This document shows positions 6,497 to 14,330 of a stretch of DNA of 41,143 nt, piece by piece. Source of the stretch: Flavobacterium sp. (lineage in GTDB: Bacteria; Bacteroidota; Bacteroidia; Flavobacteriales; Flavobacteriaceae); assembly GCF_004211145.1 (NCBI RefSeq), contig NZ_SEBS01000031.1:1-41143 (forward strand), written 5' to 3'. Within the stretch, counting starts at the first letter, position 1, and every line of letters begins with the position of its first letter. The notes under the pieces are model-generated. The model had not been told where the DNA came from. It ran no database searches and worked only from the letters and a program-made list of their open reading frames with translations. Made by a program: the position numbers and the translations under genes.

Positions 6497-7368
6497 TGAT
6501 TTCCAACTGGTTTTTTGCGTCCGAAAATCGCCTTCGCGCCCAACACGATGCCGACGACCAACATCCCGATAACCAATCCTGCCGCAAATTCCCTCAAGAT
6601 CGAAGGAGCGTCAGGCAAAATGTGATGTAGGTAGTCGATGTTGTGTACGAAAATTCCGCCCGCGACGAGCAGCAACGCGATGGTTCCCACGAATGCCAAT
6701 ATCTTGATCAATATCGGAAGCGACTTCACGAGCGCGTTGCCCAGGCTGTACAAGATGCCTTTGTTGGGTGAGCGTTTGATCAGGCTCAAACCCGCGTCGT
6801 CCATGCGTACGATCAGCGCGACGATTCCGTAGACGCCTACTGTAGCCAATATCGCGACAATCGAAACCGTGACGATCTGCAAGGTCTGGCTTTGGTCGAG
6901 TACGCTGCCCAGAGCGATGATAACTATTTCGACCGACAGGATAAAATCAGTCATGACCGCCGACTTCACCTTCGCTTTCTCAGCCTCGCGGTCGTCTTTG
7001 ATCTCCTCGACGACTTCATGCCCTTTTTTCTCTTTGTGAAACAGGAATTCGACGATTTTCTCAGCGCCTTCATACGCCAGATACAATCCGCCGAGCACGA
7101 GTATGAACTTTATCGCAACCGGAAAAAACGCGTTTAGCAGCAGCGCTATGGGAACGATGATCACCTTGTTCAGGAACGAACCTTTTGTGATCGCCCAAAG
7201 TACGGGCAGTTCGCGCGATGACAGAAAACCCGTGGCTTTCTCGGCATTCACGGCCAAATCGTCGCCCAAAATCCCCGCGGTCTTACGTGTTGCGAGTTTT
7301 GCGGTTACGGCGACATCGTCCATTAATGCTGCGATGTCGTCTAGAATTGCGAAAAAGCCTGATGCCAT
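6493..7368 (-). CDS. DUF808 family inner-membrane protein (YedI-like)
   Basis: The protein has 291 residues when started at ATG 7368. There it begins MASGFFAILDDIAALMDD, the characteristic start of the DUF808/YedI family; the 29 residues upstream in the same frame are not conserved-looking. It carries KTAGILGDDLAVNAEKATGF, then several transmembrane segments (about residues 65-110, 145-190 and 220-275) with a charged loop (FLFHKEKKGHEVVEEIKDD) between. Family function is poorly known. It stands alone, with repeats upstream and a convergent gene remnant downstream. Confidence 0.85.
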   Translation of the reverse strand: MASGFFAILDDIAALMDDVAVTAKLATRKTAGILGDDLAVNAEKATGFLSSRELPVLWAITKGSFLNKVIIVPIALLLNAFFPVAIKFILVLGGLYLAYEGAEKIVEFLFHKEKKGHEVVEEIKDDREAEKAKVKSAVMTDFILSVEIVIIALGSVLDQSQTLQIVTVSIVAILATVGVYGIVALIVRMDDAGLSLIKRSPNKGILYSLGNALVKSLPILIKILAFVGTIALLLVAGGIFVHNIDYLHHILPDAPSILREFAAGLVIGMLVVGIVLGAKAIFGRKKPVGNH

Positions 7369-7415
7369 GTTTTGAGTGTTTGGAGGTGTAAAAGTACGAA
7401 AAGCCTTAGACAGTC

Positions 7416-7529
7416 TTAAGATCTTAAAAGTCTTAAAGTCGAAAAGCTGAGGCAAAATTGACGTGTCATTTGGTGAATCAGCGAAAAATCAAATCGCGAT
7501 ATCGATTCGCCGACCTTCGACTTTAAGAC
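7416..7529. repeat. Inverted repeats upstream of the DUF808 gene
   Basis: TTAAGATCTTAA at 7416-7427 is a perfect 12-bp palindrome. GTCTTAAAGTCGAA at 7430-7443 recurs inverted at 7516-7529. The words gtcttaa and ttcgac appear several times in this 180-base spacer. It may be a dispersed repeat; binding sites for a regulator are possible but not shown. Confidence 0.45.
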
Positions 7530-7548
7530 CGTACGACCTTCGACTAGA

Positions 7549-7971
7549 CTAATTTGCGTCCTGCATATACATTTCGCGCGACAACACAAATTCGTTATCG
7601 CCTCTTTTCAAATCCATTTTCATCACGGTTTTCAATGCGTGCGTCAAATCCCAGAAACTGTTCGGTTTAACCAGAAACAGGTTCGCGCCCAACGCCTTTG
7701 ATTTTTCAACGGTCGACTCATCCTGTGAGGTCGTAAACATGATAACGGGCAACTCGCTGGCCGAATATTGGTTTCGGATACTTTCGAGAATCTCAAAACC
7801 CGTGCGTTTCGGCATGTTGATGTCGAGGAAAACCACCGACTGTTTCGTCAAATGATCCTCGATGTTCTCGCCGCTGTAAAACACCTCGAATTCCTGTTTG
7901 AGGTCTTCCATGGCTTGGGCAAAAAGTAAAAGGTCATCTGGATCGTCGTCGGCAAAGAATATTTTGTTCAT
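7549..7971 (-). CDS. Single-domain response regulator
   Basis: The protein has 140 residues and consists only of a receiver domain. The acidic pocket (D8-D10), the phosphoacceptor Asp50 (VVFLDINMP), Thr80 (MFTTSQ) and Lys102 (LVKPNS) are all present, so it should be phosphorylated. There is no output domain, as in Rcp1- or CheY-like regulators. No histidine kinase gene is nearby, so the partner is probably encoded elsewhere. A TACCTTTG promoter element lies 17 bases upstream of the start codon. Confidence 0.9.
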   Translation of the reverse strand: MNKIFFADDDPDDLLLFAQAMEDLKQEFEVFYSGENIEDHLTKQSVVFLDINMPKRTGFEILESIRNQYSASELPVIMFTTSQDESTVEKSKALGANLFLVKPNSFWDLTHALKTVMKMDLKRGDNEFVLSREMYMQDAN

Positions 7972-7987
7972 GGTGAAAAATTTTCTT

Positions 7988-7995
7988 CAAAGGTA
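7988..7995 (-). promoter_or_regulatory. Possible -7 element of the response regulator gene
   Basis: On the minus strand this reads TACCTTTG, an exact match to the Bacteroidota -7 consensus TAnnTTTG. No clear TTG lies at the usual distance upstream, so the call rests on the -7 box and its position alone. Confidence 0.4.
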
Positions 7996-8062
7996 GCTTC
8001 GACGTCGGCTTAACTTTTATACGATGGCGGTTATGGTTTGCAACTTATGAATGTGGCGCGGC

Positions 8063-9595
8063 CTAATTCGCCGGCATGACCAGATAGTCGGGATCGTCGG
8101 GTTCGACTTCTATGACGACTTCGGCGTTTTTTAGAAGTTGTATGCAATCGTTGCTCAGGTGCTTCAGCCGAACGATTTTGCCTTCGTTCCTGTACCGATT
8201 GGAGAGCGCGTTTACGGCATCTATCGCCGACATATCGGCAATGCGGCTATCCTTGAAATCGATGACAATCTGTGCGGGATCGCCAACGACGTCGAACTTC
8301 TCCATGAATCCCGCTACCGAACCAAAAAACAACGGCCCGTAGATCTCATAATGTTTCACGCCTTGCGCGTCGATGAATTTGCGCGCACGGATTCGTTTTG
8401 CGTTGTCCCAAGCGAACACCAAAGCTGAAATTATGACGCCGATAAAGACCGCGAGCGCCAAATTGTGCAGCACGATCGTGATCAGCGTGACGGCAATCAT
8501 TACGAATACGTCGGATCCCGGCATGCGACGAAACGTCTTGAAACTCGCCCATTCGAACGTGCCGATCGCGACCATGATCATCACGCCCGTGAGTGCGGCC
8601 AGCGGCAACATTTCGATTACAGGCGCTCCGAAAAGGATTATGCACGAAATCGTCAATGCCGCGATGATTCCCGACAGTCGCGCCCTTGAACCCGCCGAAA
8701 GATTCACCAACGTCTGCGCGATCATCGGGCAACCGCCCATGCCCGAGAAAAATCCGTTGAGCATGTTCGCGCTTCCCTGGGCGATACATTCACGGTTGCT
8801 TTTGCCTTTCGTGCCCGTGATTTCGTCGACGAGATTGAGCGTGAGCAACCCTTCGGTCAACCCGACGGCCGCCATGACCAAAGCATACGGAAATATGATC
8901 TGGAGATTTTCGAGAGTGAATGCGAAATCCGGGATGTGGAACGGCGGCAAACCTCCGCTCACCGATGCGATGTCGATTACTTTTTTGGTTTCGATCCCGA
9001 ATGCCGAAACTAAAGCGAAAACGACCAGAATCGCCACGAGCGATGCGGGAACGGCCTTTGTGATTTTCGGAAAAAGCAATACGATTGCGATCGTCAATGC
9101 GGCCAATCCGGCCATGATCAGCAGCGGCAACCCTGAAAGCCATTGGGATTCTCCGTTGACGACTGTTTTGAATTGTTCGATCTGCGACATGAAAATAATC
9201 ACGGCCAACCCGTTTACGAACCCGAACATTACGGGTTGCGGCACCAATCGGATGAATTTCCCGAGCTTGAACAAACCGACGATAATCTGGATCACACCCG
9301 CCAATGCCACGGCGCCGAACACGAATTCGAGACCGTGCGATTTCATGAGCGCGATCAAAACGATCACGGTCGCACCCGCGCCTCCTGAGATCAATCCGGG
9401 ACGTCCGCCGAAAATCGCCGTCACCAAACCCATGATGAACGCGCCATACAGCCCGACGAGAGGCGGAAAACCCGCGAGGATCGCGAACGAAAGCGATTCG
9501 GGAATCATCGTCATGGCGACGGTCAATCCCGCAAATATTTCGGTTCTATAGTTTACTTTTTGGGTGAGGTCGAAAAGGTTTAGCACTTGCTTCAT
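8063..9595 (-). CDS. SulP family anion transporter with STAS domain
   Basis: The protein has 510 residues, the normal length for bacterial SulP carriers. The N-terminal half begins with the family signature region (YRTEIFAGLTVAMTMIPESL, then GFPPLVGLYGAF), and ten or more transmembrane segments follow to about residue 395. A cytoplasmic STAS domain covers about residues 410-500 (IVIDFKDSRIADMSAIDAV). It moves an inorganic anion such as sulfate or bicarbonate across the inner membrane; the substrate cannot be read from sequence. It is monocistronic: the upstream dehydrogenase gene ends in a terminator 77 bases away. Confidence 0.92.
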   Translation of the reverse strand: MKQVLNLFDLTQKVNYRTEIFAGLTVAMTMIPESLSFAILAGFPPLVGLYGAFIMGLVTAIFGGRPGLISGGAGATVIVLIALMKSHGLEFVFGAVALAGVIQIIVGLFKLGKFIRLVPQPVMFGFVNGLAVIIFMSQIEQFKTVVNGESQWLSGLPLLIMAGLAALTIAIVLLFPKITKAVPASLVAILVVFALVSAFGIETKKVIDIASVSGGLPPFHIPDFAFTLENLQIIFPYALVMAAVGLTEGLLTLNLVDEITGTKGKSNRECIAQGSANMLNGFFSGMGGCPMIAQTLVNLSAGSRARLSGIIAALTISCIILFGAPVIEMLPLAALTGVMIMVAIGTFEWASFKTFRRMPGSDVFVMIAVTLITIVLHNLALAVFIGVIISALVFAWDNAKRIRARKFIDAQGVKHYEIYGPLFFGSVAGFMEKFDVVGDPAQIVIDFKDSRIADMSAIDAVNALSNRYRNEGKIVRLKHLSNDCIQLLKNAEVVIEVEPDDPDYLVMPAN

Positions 9596-9671
9596 GATGG
9601 AAAACCGACTTTTTTTGGGTCGTCGGATCGAAGCGGCAAAAATACGGTTCCTTAATTTGTCTTCGTGAAAT

Positions 9672-9699
9672 AAAAAAACCGCTTTTTCAAGCGGCTTCT
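9672..9699 (-). terminator. Rho-independent terminator of the dehydrogenase gene
   Basis: Read on the minus strand, GCCGCTT pairs with AAGCGG across GAAA, followed by a run of seven T. It lies 26 bases after the stop of the short-chain dehydrogenase gene. Confidence 0.8.
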
Positions 9700-9724
9700 T
9701 TACACAGTATCATTGGATAATCAA

Positions 9725-10447
9725 TCAGGGATTCGTAGACCAAAGCCCGATTTCCTTCACGAACGCGCGTTGCGGCAACTTTAAATTATTGACCACGAGA
9801 AATGCCAGATCCTCAGGTTGCAGCACTTTTTCGACGTTTCCATCGGTGAATCCTGCGGTCAATGTCATGTCGGTGGCGATCGTGCTTGGGTTTACGGTCG
9901 TGACCCTGATGTTCGACTTTCGGACTTCCTGCATCAACGATTCGGTGAGGTTGATCACGGCAGCTTTGGAAGCTCCATATGCGCTCATCTTGGCCGCGCC
10001 TTTCAAGCCCGCCGTCGACGCGATGTTTATGATGTCGCCCTTTCCCTGCGCGAGGATGAACGGCAGTGTTTCGTGGATCGTGTAATAGGTTCCCAACACG
10101 TTGATCTGGAATATTTGTTCCCATTCTTCAACGGGTAATTCCAGGAAACCGCCGACTTTGAGCACTCCCGCGTTGTTTACGAGAATGTCGATTGTTTTCA
10201 ATGTTTCCGCAACCGACGCGATCGCCGTCCTGACTTCGTGATAATTCCCGATGTTGGCCGTTGCAACCGCCACGATGATTTCGGGGTTGGATTGCTTGAT
10301 CGTTTGCGCCAGGTTTTCGAGGTCCGAAGTGGTCCGACCTACAAGGCCAAGATTCACGCCTTCAGCAGCCAACGCCAACGCGATCGCCTTCCCAAGACCT
10401 TTACCGGCTCCCGTTATTATTGCTGTTTTTCCTTTTAGTGATTGCAT
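9725..10447 (-). CDS. Short-chain dehydrogenase/reductase (FabG-like)
   Basis: The protein has 240 residues from ATG 10447; eight further in-frame residues upstream are not needed. It is a classical SDR of Rossmann fold: the cofactor loop TGAGKGLG at residues 12-19, NNAG at 91-94, and the catalytic Ser144, Tyr157 and Lys161 (YxxxK). Arg38 after the second strand suggests NADPH. It is close in pattern to 3-ketoacyl-ACP reductases and sepiapterin-type reductases, and the substrate is unknown. It is not adjacent to other fatty-acid genes. Confidence 0.88.
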   Translation of the reverse strand: MQSLKGKTAIITGAGKGLGKAIALALAAEGVNLGLVGRTTSDLENLAQTIKQSNPEIIVAVATANIGNYHEVRTAIASVAETLKTIDILVNNAGVLKVGGFLELPVEEWEQIFQINVLGTYYTIHETLPFILAQGKGDIINIASTAGLKGAAKMSAYGASKAAVINLTESLMQEVRKSNIRVTTVNPSTIATDMTLTAGFTDGNVEKVLQPEDLAFLVVNNLKLPQRAFVKEIGLWSTNP

Positions 10448-10624
10448 TTTGTTTTTATTAAGTCGTTGCAAAGGTCAATACAATTTGTTCAAATCCAAGA
10501 TTCTCTAAAAAGAAAATATGACAATCAAAAAAATCAAAATGGAATTGTAGCAACTTATTCGGGCGACGGTACTTCTATTTATCGAATCTCGAAATTCGAA
10601 GTTGCTGAACCAGATCGGCTAAAA

Positions 10625-12427
10625 TCATTTATTGCTCACAACGACCAAATCCATAGGCTTTACTTCGACATTTTTTACGCTTTTATTCGTAAACGCGTCC
10701 TTGAATTTACCTTTAGCGAACAGCTCGTTCGTGAACGTCACGGGCTTGTCGGAGCGATTTATGATGACGATGATTTCCTCTCCATTCAATTTCCGACTGA
10801 ACACGTACAGCTTTTTCGCATCGTCTTTTTCGATTGTCGTGTAATCGCCGAGCCGGATCGCTTTGAATTTATGGCGCAGCGTCATGAACTTTTGGTACCA
10901 GTCGAACAAATCCTTGTTGAACGCCACGACATCGGGGTCGTGTTTGGTTTGGTCGGGATTGAAGGTTTCGGCTTCGTATTTCTTGTCGGCCCAGATCATC
11001 GGTTTGCGGCAATCGGGATCGTTCGCGCCCCAGATTCCGGCTTCGTCCCCGTAGAAAATCATCGGAGAACCCAGATACAGAATTTGGAAAGCGGCGATAA
11101 GTTTTTGTTTTTGGACTTGTTCCGCATTCGGTTTCCGGGCGTTGTAGTTCTTGTTGTTGCTTTTTTGGCTCCAGTTGAAATACTTGCCCCAATCCCCGAA
11201 TTTGGTTCCGTCAGGATTCGCGACCGCACTCGCCAATCGCGTCGCATCGTGGCTGTTCATCAAATTTTGCATGTTCAAGGCGACATCGTTTCCGAAAGCG
11301 TCGCGCAGTTCCTTGAGCCTTGCATCGAATTGCGTCACCGTCGCCGCCGACTTTTCCTGGATGAAGAAATCGTGTACGATGAACGCGAAATTGTAGTTCA
11401 TCGTCGCATCGAATTCGTCGCCTTGCAGGTATAGTTTTGTCTTTTCGATCGGGTCGACGAGTTCGGCCGTCATGTACGCCTCGGCATTTATCGAACGCAC
11501 CCATTTGCGCCAGTCTTTCCAGAACGGATGCGCGACGTCATACGCAACGTCGAGTCGCCAACCGTCGATTCCGTCTTTCGTGCCTTTGTCCATCGGGTTC
11601 ATCCAGCGTTTGGTCGCATTGAAAATGTATTGCTTCGGCCCCGAAACGATTCCGCCCGCGTCTTCCTTGAATTCAGGCAATGTCTTTACGCCGAACCAGC
11701 CTTTGTACTCGAACTTCATCCCTTTCGCGGCATCGTCCCAGCTCTTGATGTCGAACCAATCGGCGTAAGGCGACGCTTGCTGGTTCTTTTCAACGTCCTG
11801 AAACGCGAAACTCTTCACGCCCATGTGGTTGAAAACGCCATCGAAAATGATGCGCATGTTTCTCGCGTGGGCTTCTTTTATCAATTTGAGCGCGAGCAGG
11901 TCGGCTTTGGTCCAAACCCAGGTTTTGGCATCGAGTGGATTCTCTTTTTTCATCATTTCGACGTCGCCGGCGGGATCGGGCCCGAATGTCGGATCGACGT
12001 GATGATAGCAAAGCGCATCGTATTTGTGCGATGAAGGCGACCAGAAAATCGGAGTCAGGTAAATCGCATCGACTCCGAGCGACTTTATATAATCGAGCTT
12101 GTCGATGATTCCCTGCAAATCGCCACCGTAACGACGGCGTTGGATGTTGTAGTAAATGTCTTTCCCATTTTGCTTTTCGTACGGCTGCAGTTCATACCAG
12201 TCGCTCATCCACGGATGAATTTGGAATGCCGACGTGTCGTCAAATGGATATGCGCCGTTCTGATCGGCGACTTTCGGGTCGTTCGATGGATCGCCGTTGT
12301 TGAAGCGTTCGGGAAAAATCTGGTACCAGACGATTCCTTTGCTCCAATCGGGCGTGAATTGTTGGGCTGTTGCCGAAATAGAAACTAGAAAAAGCGTGAG
12401 GAAAACTAATTTGGATATACGCAGCAT
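10625..12427 (-). CDS. Exported GH13 alpha-amylase/neopullulanase-like enzyme
   Basis: The protein has 600 residues from ATG 12427, with a signal peptide at 1-21 (ISATAQ). The GH13 motifs are visible in order: IVWYQIFPERFNNGD near the start, DGVFNHMG (about 196-203), GWRLDVAYD with nucleophile Asp293, acid/base Glu322 (MTAELVD), and NSHD with Asp394. A short beta domain closes the protein. The start FPERF is typical of neopullulanase/cyclomaltodextrinase types such as SusA; it would hydrolyse alpha-1,4-glucans in the periplasm. No susCD pair for starch lies beside it, so it is a stand-alone enzyme here. Confidence 0.9.
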   Translation of the reverse strand: MLRISKLVFLTLFLVSISATAQQFTPDWSKGIVWYQIFPERFNNGDPSNDPKVADQNGAYPFDDTSAFQIHPWMSDWYELQPYEKQNGKDIYYNIQRRRYGGDLQGIIDKLDYIKSLGVDAIYLTPIFWSPSSHKYDALCYHHVDPTFGPDPAGDVEMMKKENPLDAKTWVWTKADLLALKLIKEAHARNMRIIFDGVFNHMGVKSFAFQDVEKNQQASPYADWFDIKSWDDAAKGMKFEYKGWFGVKTLPEFKEDAGGIVSGPKQYIFNATKRWMNPMDKGTKDGIDGWRLDVAYDVAHPFWKDWRKWVRSINAEAYMTAELVDPIEKTKLYLQGDEFDATMNYNFAFIVHDFFIQEKSAATVTQFDARLKELRDAFGNDVALNMQNLMNSHDATRLASAVANPDGTKFGDWGKYFNWSQKSNNKNYNARKPNAEQVQKQKLIAAFQILYLGSPMIFYGDEAGIWGANDPDCRKPMIWADKKYEAETFNPDQTKHDPDVVAFNKDLFDWYQKFMTLRHKFKAIRLGDYTTIEKDDAKKLYVFSRKLNGEEIIVIINRSDKPVTFTNELFAKGKFKDAFTNKSVKNVEVKPMDLVVVSNK

Positions 12428-12575
12428 AGATTGTCTGTTCAGGATTTGCAATAGTGCAGCGTAAAGATAAGCAGTAGTCTCTAACGAATACTTGTATTTT
12501 TTTCTATCGCAACAGCCGCGCTATTGCTTACAGAATCACGGTTTAACATTATCAAACAAAATAATTTAAAATTTA

Positions 12576-12589
12576 GGAACGATTATTCC
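12576..12589. promoter_or_regulatory. Operator-like site 1 (TetR-type)
   Basis: GGAACGATTATTCC matches the second site at 12610-12623 at 12 of 14 positions and has inverted GGAA/TTCC ends. It lies upstream of the -7 box, where a bound repressor would block the -33 region. Confidence 0.55.
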
Positions 12590-12600
12590 AGAATAGTTTT

Positions 12601-12608
12601 TACATTTG
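12601..12608 (+). promoter_or_regulatory. -7 promoter element of the dehydrogenase gene
   Basis: TACATTTG is an exact TAnnTTTG match, 41 bases before ATG 12650. No good TTG is seen at the -33 distance; that region is occupied by operator-like site 1. Confidence 0.5.
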
Positions 12609-12609
12609 C

Positions 12610-12623
12610 GGAACGTTCATTCC
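12610..12623. promoter_or_regulatory. Operator-like site 2 (TetR-type)
   Basis: GGAACGTTCATTCC begins one base after the -7 box, so it would cover the transcription start. It starts 34 bp after site 1 begins. Confidence 0.55.
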
Positions 12624-12649
12624 AAAATTAATATTTAATAAGAATCAAA

Positions 12650-13396
12650 ATGAAATTATCAAATAAAGTCGCGATAATAACCGGAGCATCTAAAGGAATC
12701 GGAGCCGGAATCGCCATAAGTTTAGCCGCCGAAGGCGCAGCCGTCGTCGTAAATTATGCATCGTCGAAAGAAGGCGCTGAAAAAGTCGTCGCCGAAATCA
12801 CGAAGAACGGAGGCCGTGCCGTCGCAATAAAAGGCGATGTATCGAATCCCGAAGACGTGAACCAGATTTTCGCCGCGACGCAAGAAGCGTTCGGAGGCGT
12901 CGACATTCTCGTCAACAACGCCGGAGTTTACGCATTCGGAGCGATCGAAGACATCACGCCCGAAGAATTTCACCGCCAATTCAACACCAACGTTCTAGGT
13001 TTACTGCTGACTACGCAAGGCGCCGTGAAAGCGTTTGGTGACAAAGGCGGAAGCATTATCAACATCAGCTCGACGGTGACGCGCATCACACCGCCCGCAA
13101 GCTCGGTTTACACGGGAACAAAGGGCGCGGTCGATTCGATCACGCAGGTATTGTCGAAAGAATTGGGTCCGAAAAAGATTCGTGTAAACGCCATCAATCC
13201 CGGAATGGTGGAAACCGAAGGAACGCACACGGCGGGATTCATCGGCAGCGATTTCCATCACGAAGCTGAGAAAACCGCTCCGCTCGGACGCATCGGACAA
13301 CCTGAAGACATTGCGCTCGTGGCCGTATTTTTGGCTTCGGAAGATTCACGTTGGCTAACCGGTGAAACCATTATCGCAAGCGGCGGGATCAGGTAA
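12650..13396 (+). CDS. Short-chain dehydrogenase/reductase
   Basis: The protein has 248 residues and is a full-length classical SDR. The cofactor loop is TGASKGIG (residues 11-18), NNAG is at 89-92, and the active site is Ser140, Tyr154 and Lys158 (YTGTK). The C-terminal part has the usual PLGRIGQPEDIA and ends WLTGETIIASGGIR. It is of the glucose-1-dehydrogenase/FabG type; the true substrate is unknown. The upstream region has a promoter between two operator-like repeats, and a TetR-type regulator gene follows in the same direction. This suggests an inducible oxidoreductase controlled by that regulator. Confidence 0.9.
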   Translation: MKLSNKVAIITGASKGIGAGIAISLAAEGAAVVVNYASSKEGAEKVVAEITKNGGRAVAIKGDVSNPEDVNQIFAATQEAFGGVDILVNNAGVYAFGAIEDITPEEFHRQFNTNVLGLLLTTQGAVKAFGDKGGSIINISSTVTRITPPASSVYTGTKGAVDSITQVLSKELGPKKIRVNAINPGMVETEGTHTAGFIGSDFHHEAEKTAPLGRIGQPEDIALVAVFLASEDSRWLTGETIIASGGIR

Positions 13397-13452
13397 CGAT
13401 TCGTTAAATCTATGCCTTATCGGGCGTGACATCGAATAATAAAATTTAAAAT

Positions 13453-13483
13453 GAATAGCTTTGCCGTACTGGTAAAGCTATTC
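13453..13483 (+). promoter_or_regulatory. Stem-loop just upstream of the tetR start
   Basis: GAATAGCTTT (13453-13462) is exactly inverted at 13474-13483. With an added G-T and two C-G pairs the stem reaches 13 bp around a 5-base loop (GTACT). It ends seven bases before the regulator's ATG. It is not followed by a T-run on the plus strand, so it is not an ordinary terminator of the dehydrogenase gene. It may be an operator or control of translation. Confidence 0.5.
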
Positions 13484-13490
13484 TCGCATT

Positions 13491-14072
13491 ATGGCAAGGA
13501 CGAAGGATTTTGATGAAAGTGACGTATTGGGTAAGGCCGTTTGTCTTTTTTGGCATAAGGGCTACAACGGCACGTCAATGCAGGAACTCGTCGACCATCT
13601 TGGAATCAGCAGGTCAAGTTTGTACGACACGTTTACCGACAAACACAATCTGTACTTGAAATCCCTGGAACACTACCAACAATCTTCGAGCGGCCGGATG
13701 TGCACGATCGTGAACAACGCGACGTCATTCAAAGACGCGATTAAACAATTGTTGGAACTCCTGACGAGTGACTTGCTCAAAGACGAACAAAGCAAAGGCT
13801 GTTTCCTTGTCAATGCCGAAGTCGAAGTCGCGGCCCACGACGAAAAAGTAAAAGAGATCATCGCCAAAAACGAACAGGGAATCGAGGACGCGTTCCATTG
13901 CGCCATCAAGAAAGGACAGGATAACGGTGAAATCCCGAAAAGACAGGAAGCACGAGCTCTCGCCCGTTTCATCATGAATAACGTCAAAGGAATTCAAGTC
14001 TCGTCGAAATCAGTTGCCGACAAGCAGTTTTTTGCCGACATCATCGATACTACACTCTCGGTACTGGACTAA
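13491..14072 (+). CDS. TetR/AcrR family transcriptional regulator
   Basis: The protein has 193 residues. The N-terminal DNA-binding domain (about residues 8-55) shows GYNGTSMQELVDHLGISRSS and LYDTFTDKHNLY, the usual TetR helix-turn-helix pattern. The C-terminal ligand-binding region is helical, with KGCFLVNAEVEV, which recalls the TetR_C group found in regulators of quinone- or aldehyde-linked reductases. It lies 94 bases downstream of the dehydrogenase gene. The paired 14-bp sites before that gene are the best candidate targets. Its ligand is unknown. Confidence 0.9.
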   Translation: MARTKDFDESDVLGKAVCLFWHKGYNGTSMQELVDHLGISRSSLYDTFTDKHNLYLKSLEHYQQSSSGRMCTIVNNATSFKDAIKQLLELLTSDLLKDEQSKGCFLVNAEVEVAAHDEKVKEIIAKNEQGIEDAFHCAIKKGQDNGEIPKRQEARALARFIMNNVKGIQVSSKSVADKQFFADIIDTTLSVLD

Positions 14073-14088
14073 TCCCGATTCGTTTACG

Positions 14089-14235
14089 GTTGCGCGAAGG
14101 ATCGCAGCGGACATCCTGTTGCGAAAAAATCGTGACGGCGCGCGGTTTTTTGGGCGACCGAAGGAAGCCGAAAAAACCGCAGCGACAGCCGATTTTTTAA
14201 GACAGATGGAAGCGCAGAGCCTGACGGCGGCTACG
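14089..14235. repeat. Flavobacterium-type intergenic hairpin repeat
   Basis: This stretch after the tetR gene has nested inverted arms: AAAAAATCG 14124-14132 with CGATTTTTT 14190-14198, and inside them GCGGTTTTTT 14142-14151 with AAAAAACCGC 14171-14180. Phrases such as cgaaggatcgcagcgg and ccgcagcgacagcc resemble a repeat that I recall downstream of many Flavobacterium genes. A frame that runs through it (14014-14322) has no protein-like composition. Its function is unknown. Confidence 0.5.
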
Positions 14236-14278
14236 AATTTTACCACTTATCGAAAATGCTGTTGCCGCCGGCGCGCCA

Positions 14279-14304
14279 TAAAAAAACTCCCAATTACGGG
14301 AGTT
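14279..14304 (-). terminator. Rho-independent terminator of the polysaccharide locus
   Basis: On the minus strand AACTCCC pairs with GGGAGTT across six bases, followed by a run of T. It lies 26 bases after the last gene of the locus (stop at 14331). Confidence 0.85.
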
Positions 14305-14330
14305 CTTCACAAATATATCTAACTAACAAA

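Noticed and set aside
8373..9551. Plus-strand frame of 392 residues opposite the SulP gene
   Set aside because: The minus-strand frame has clear SulP and STAS motifs. The opposite frame has no domain and arises from codon bias.
10549..10606. Inverted AGCAACTT/AAGTTGCT as a terminator of the GH13 gene
   Set aside because: The arms are only 8 bp with a 42-base gap and no T-run, so a terminator cannot be supported.
10442..11434. Plus-strand frame of 330 residues opposite the GH13 gene
   Set aside because: It is the antisense of a GH13 gene with all catalytic residues and has no protein-like features.
14014..14322. 102-residue plus-strand frame after tetR
   Set aside because: It overlaps the end of tetR and the hairpin repeat, and its composition follows the repeat rather than a protein.
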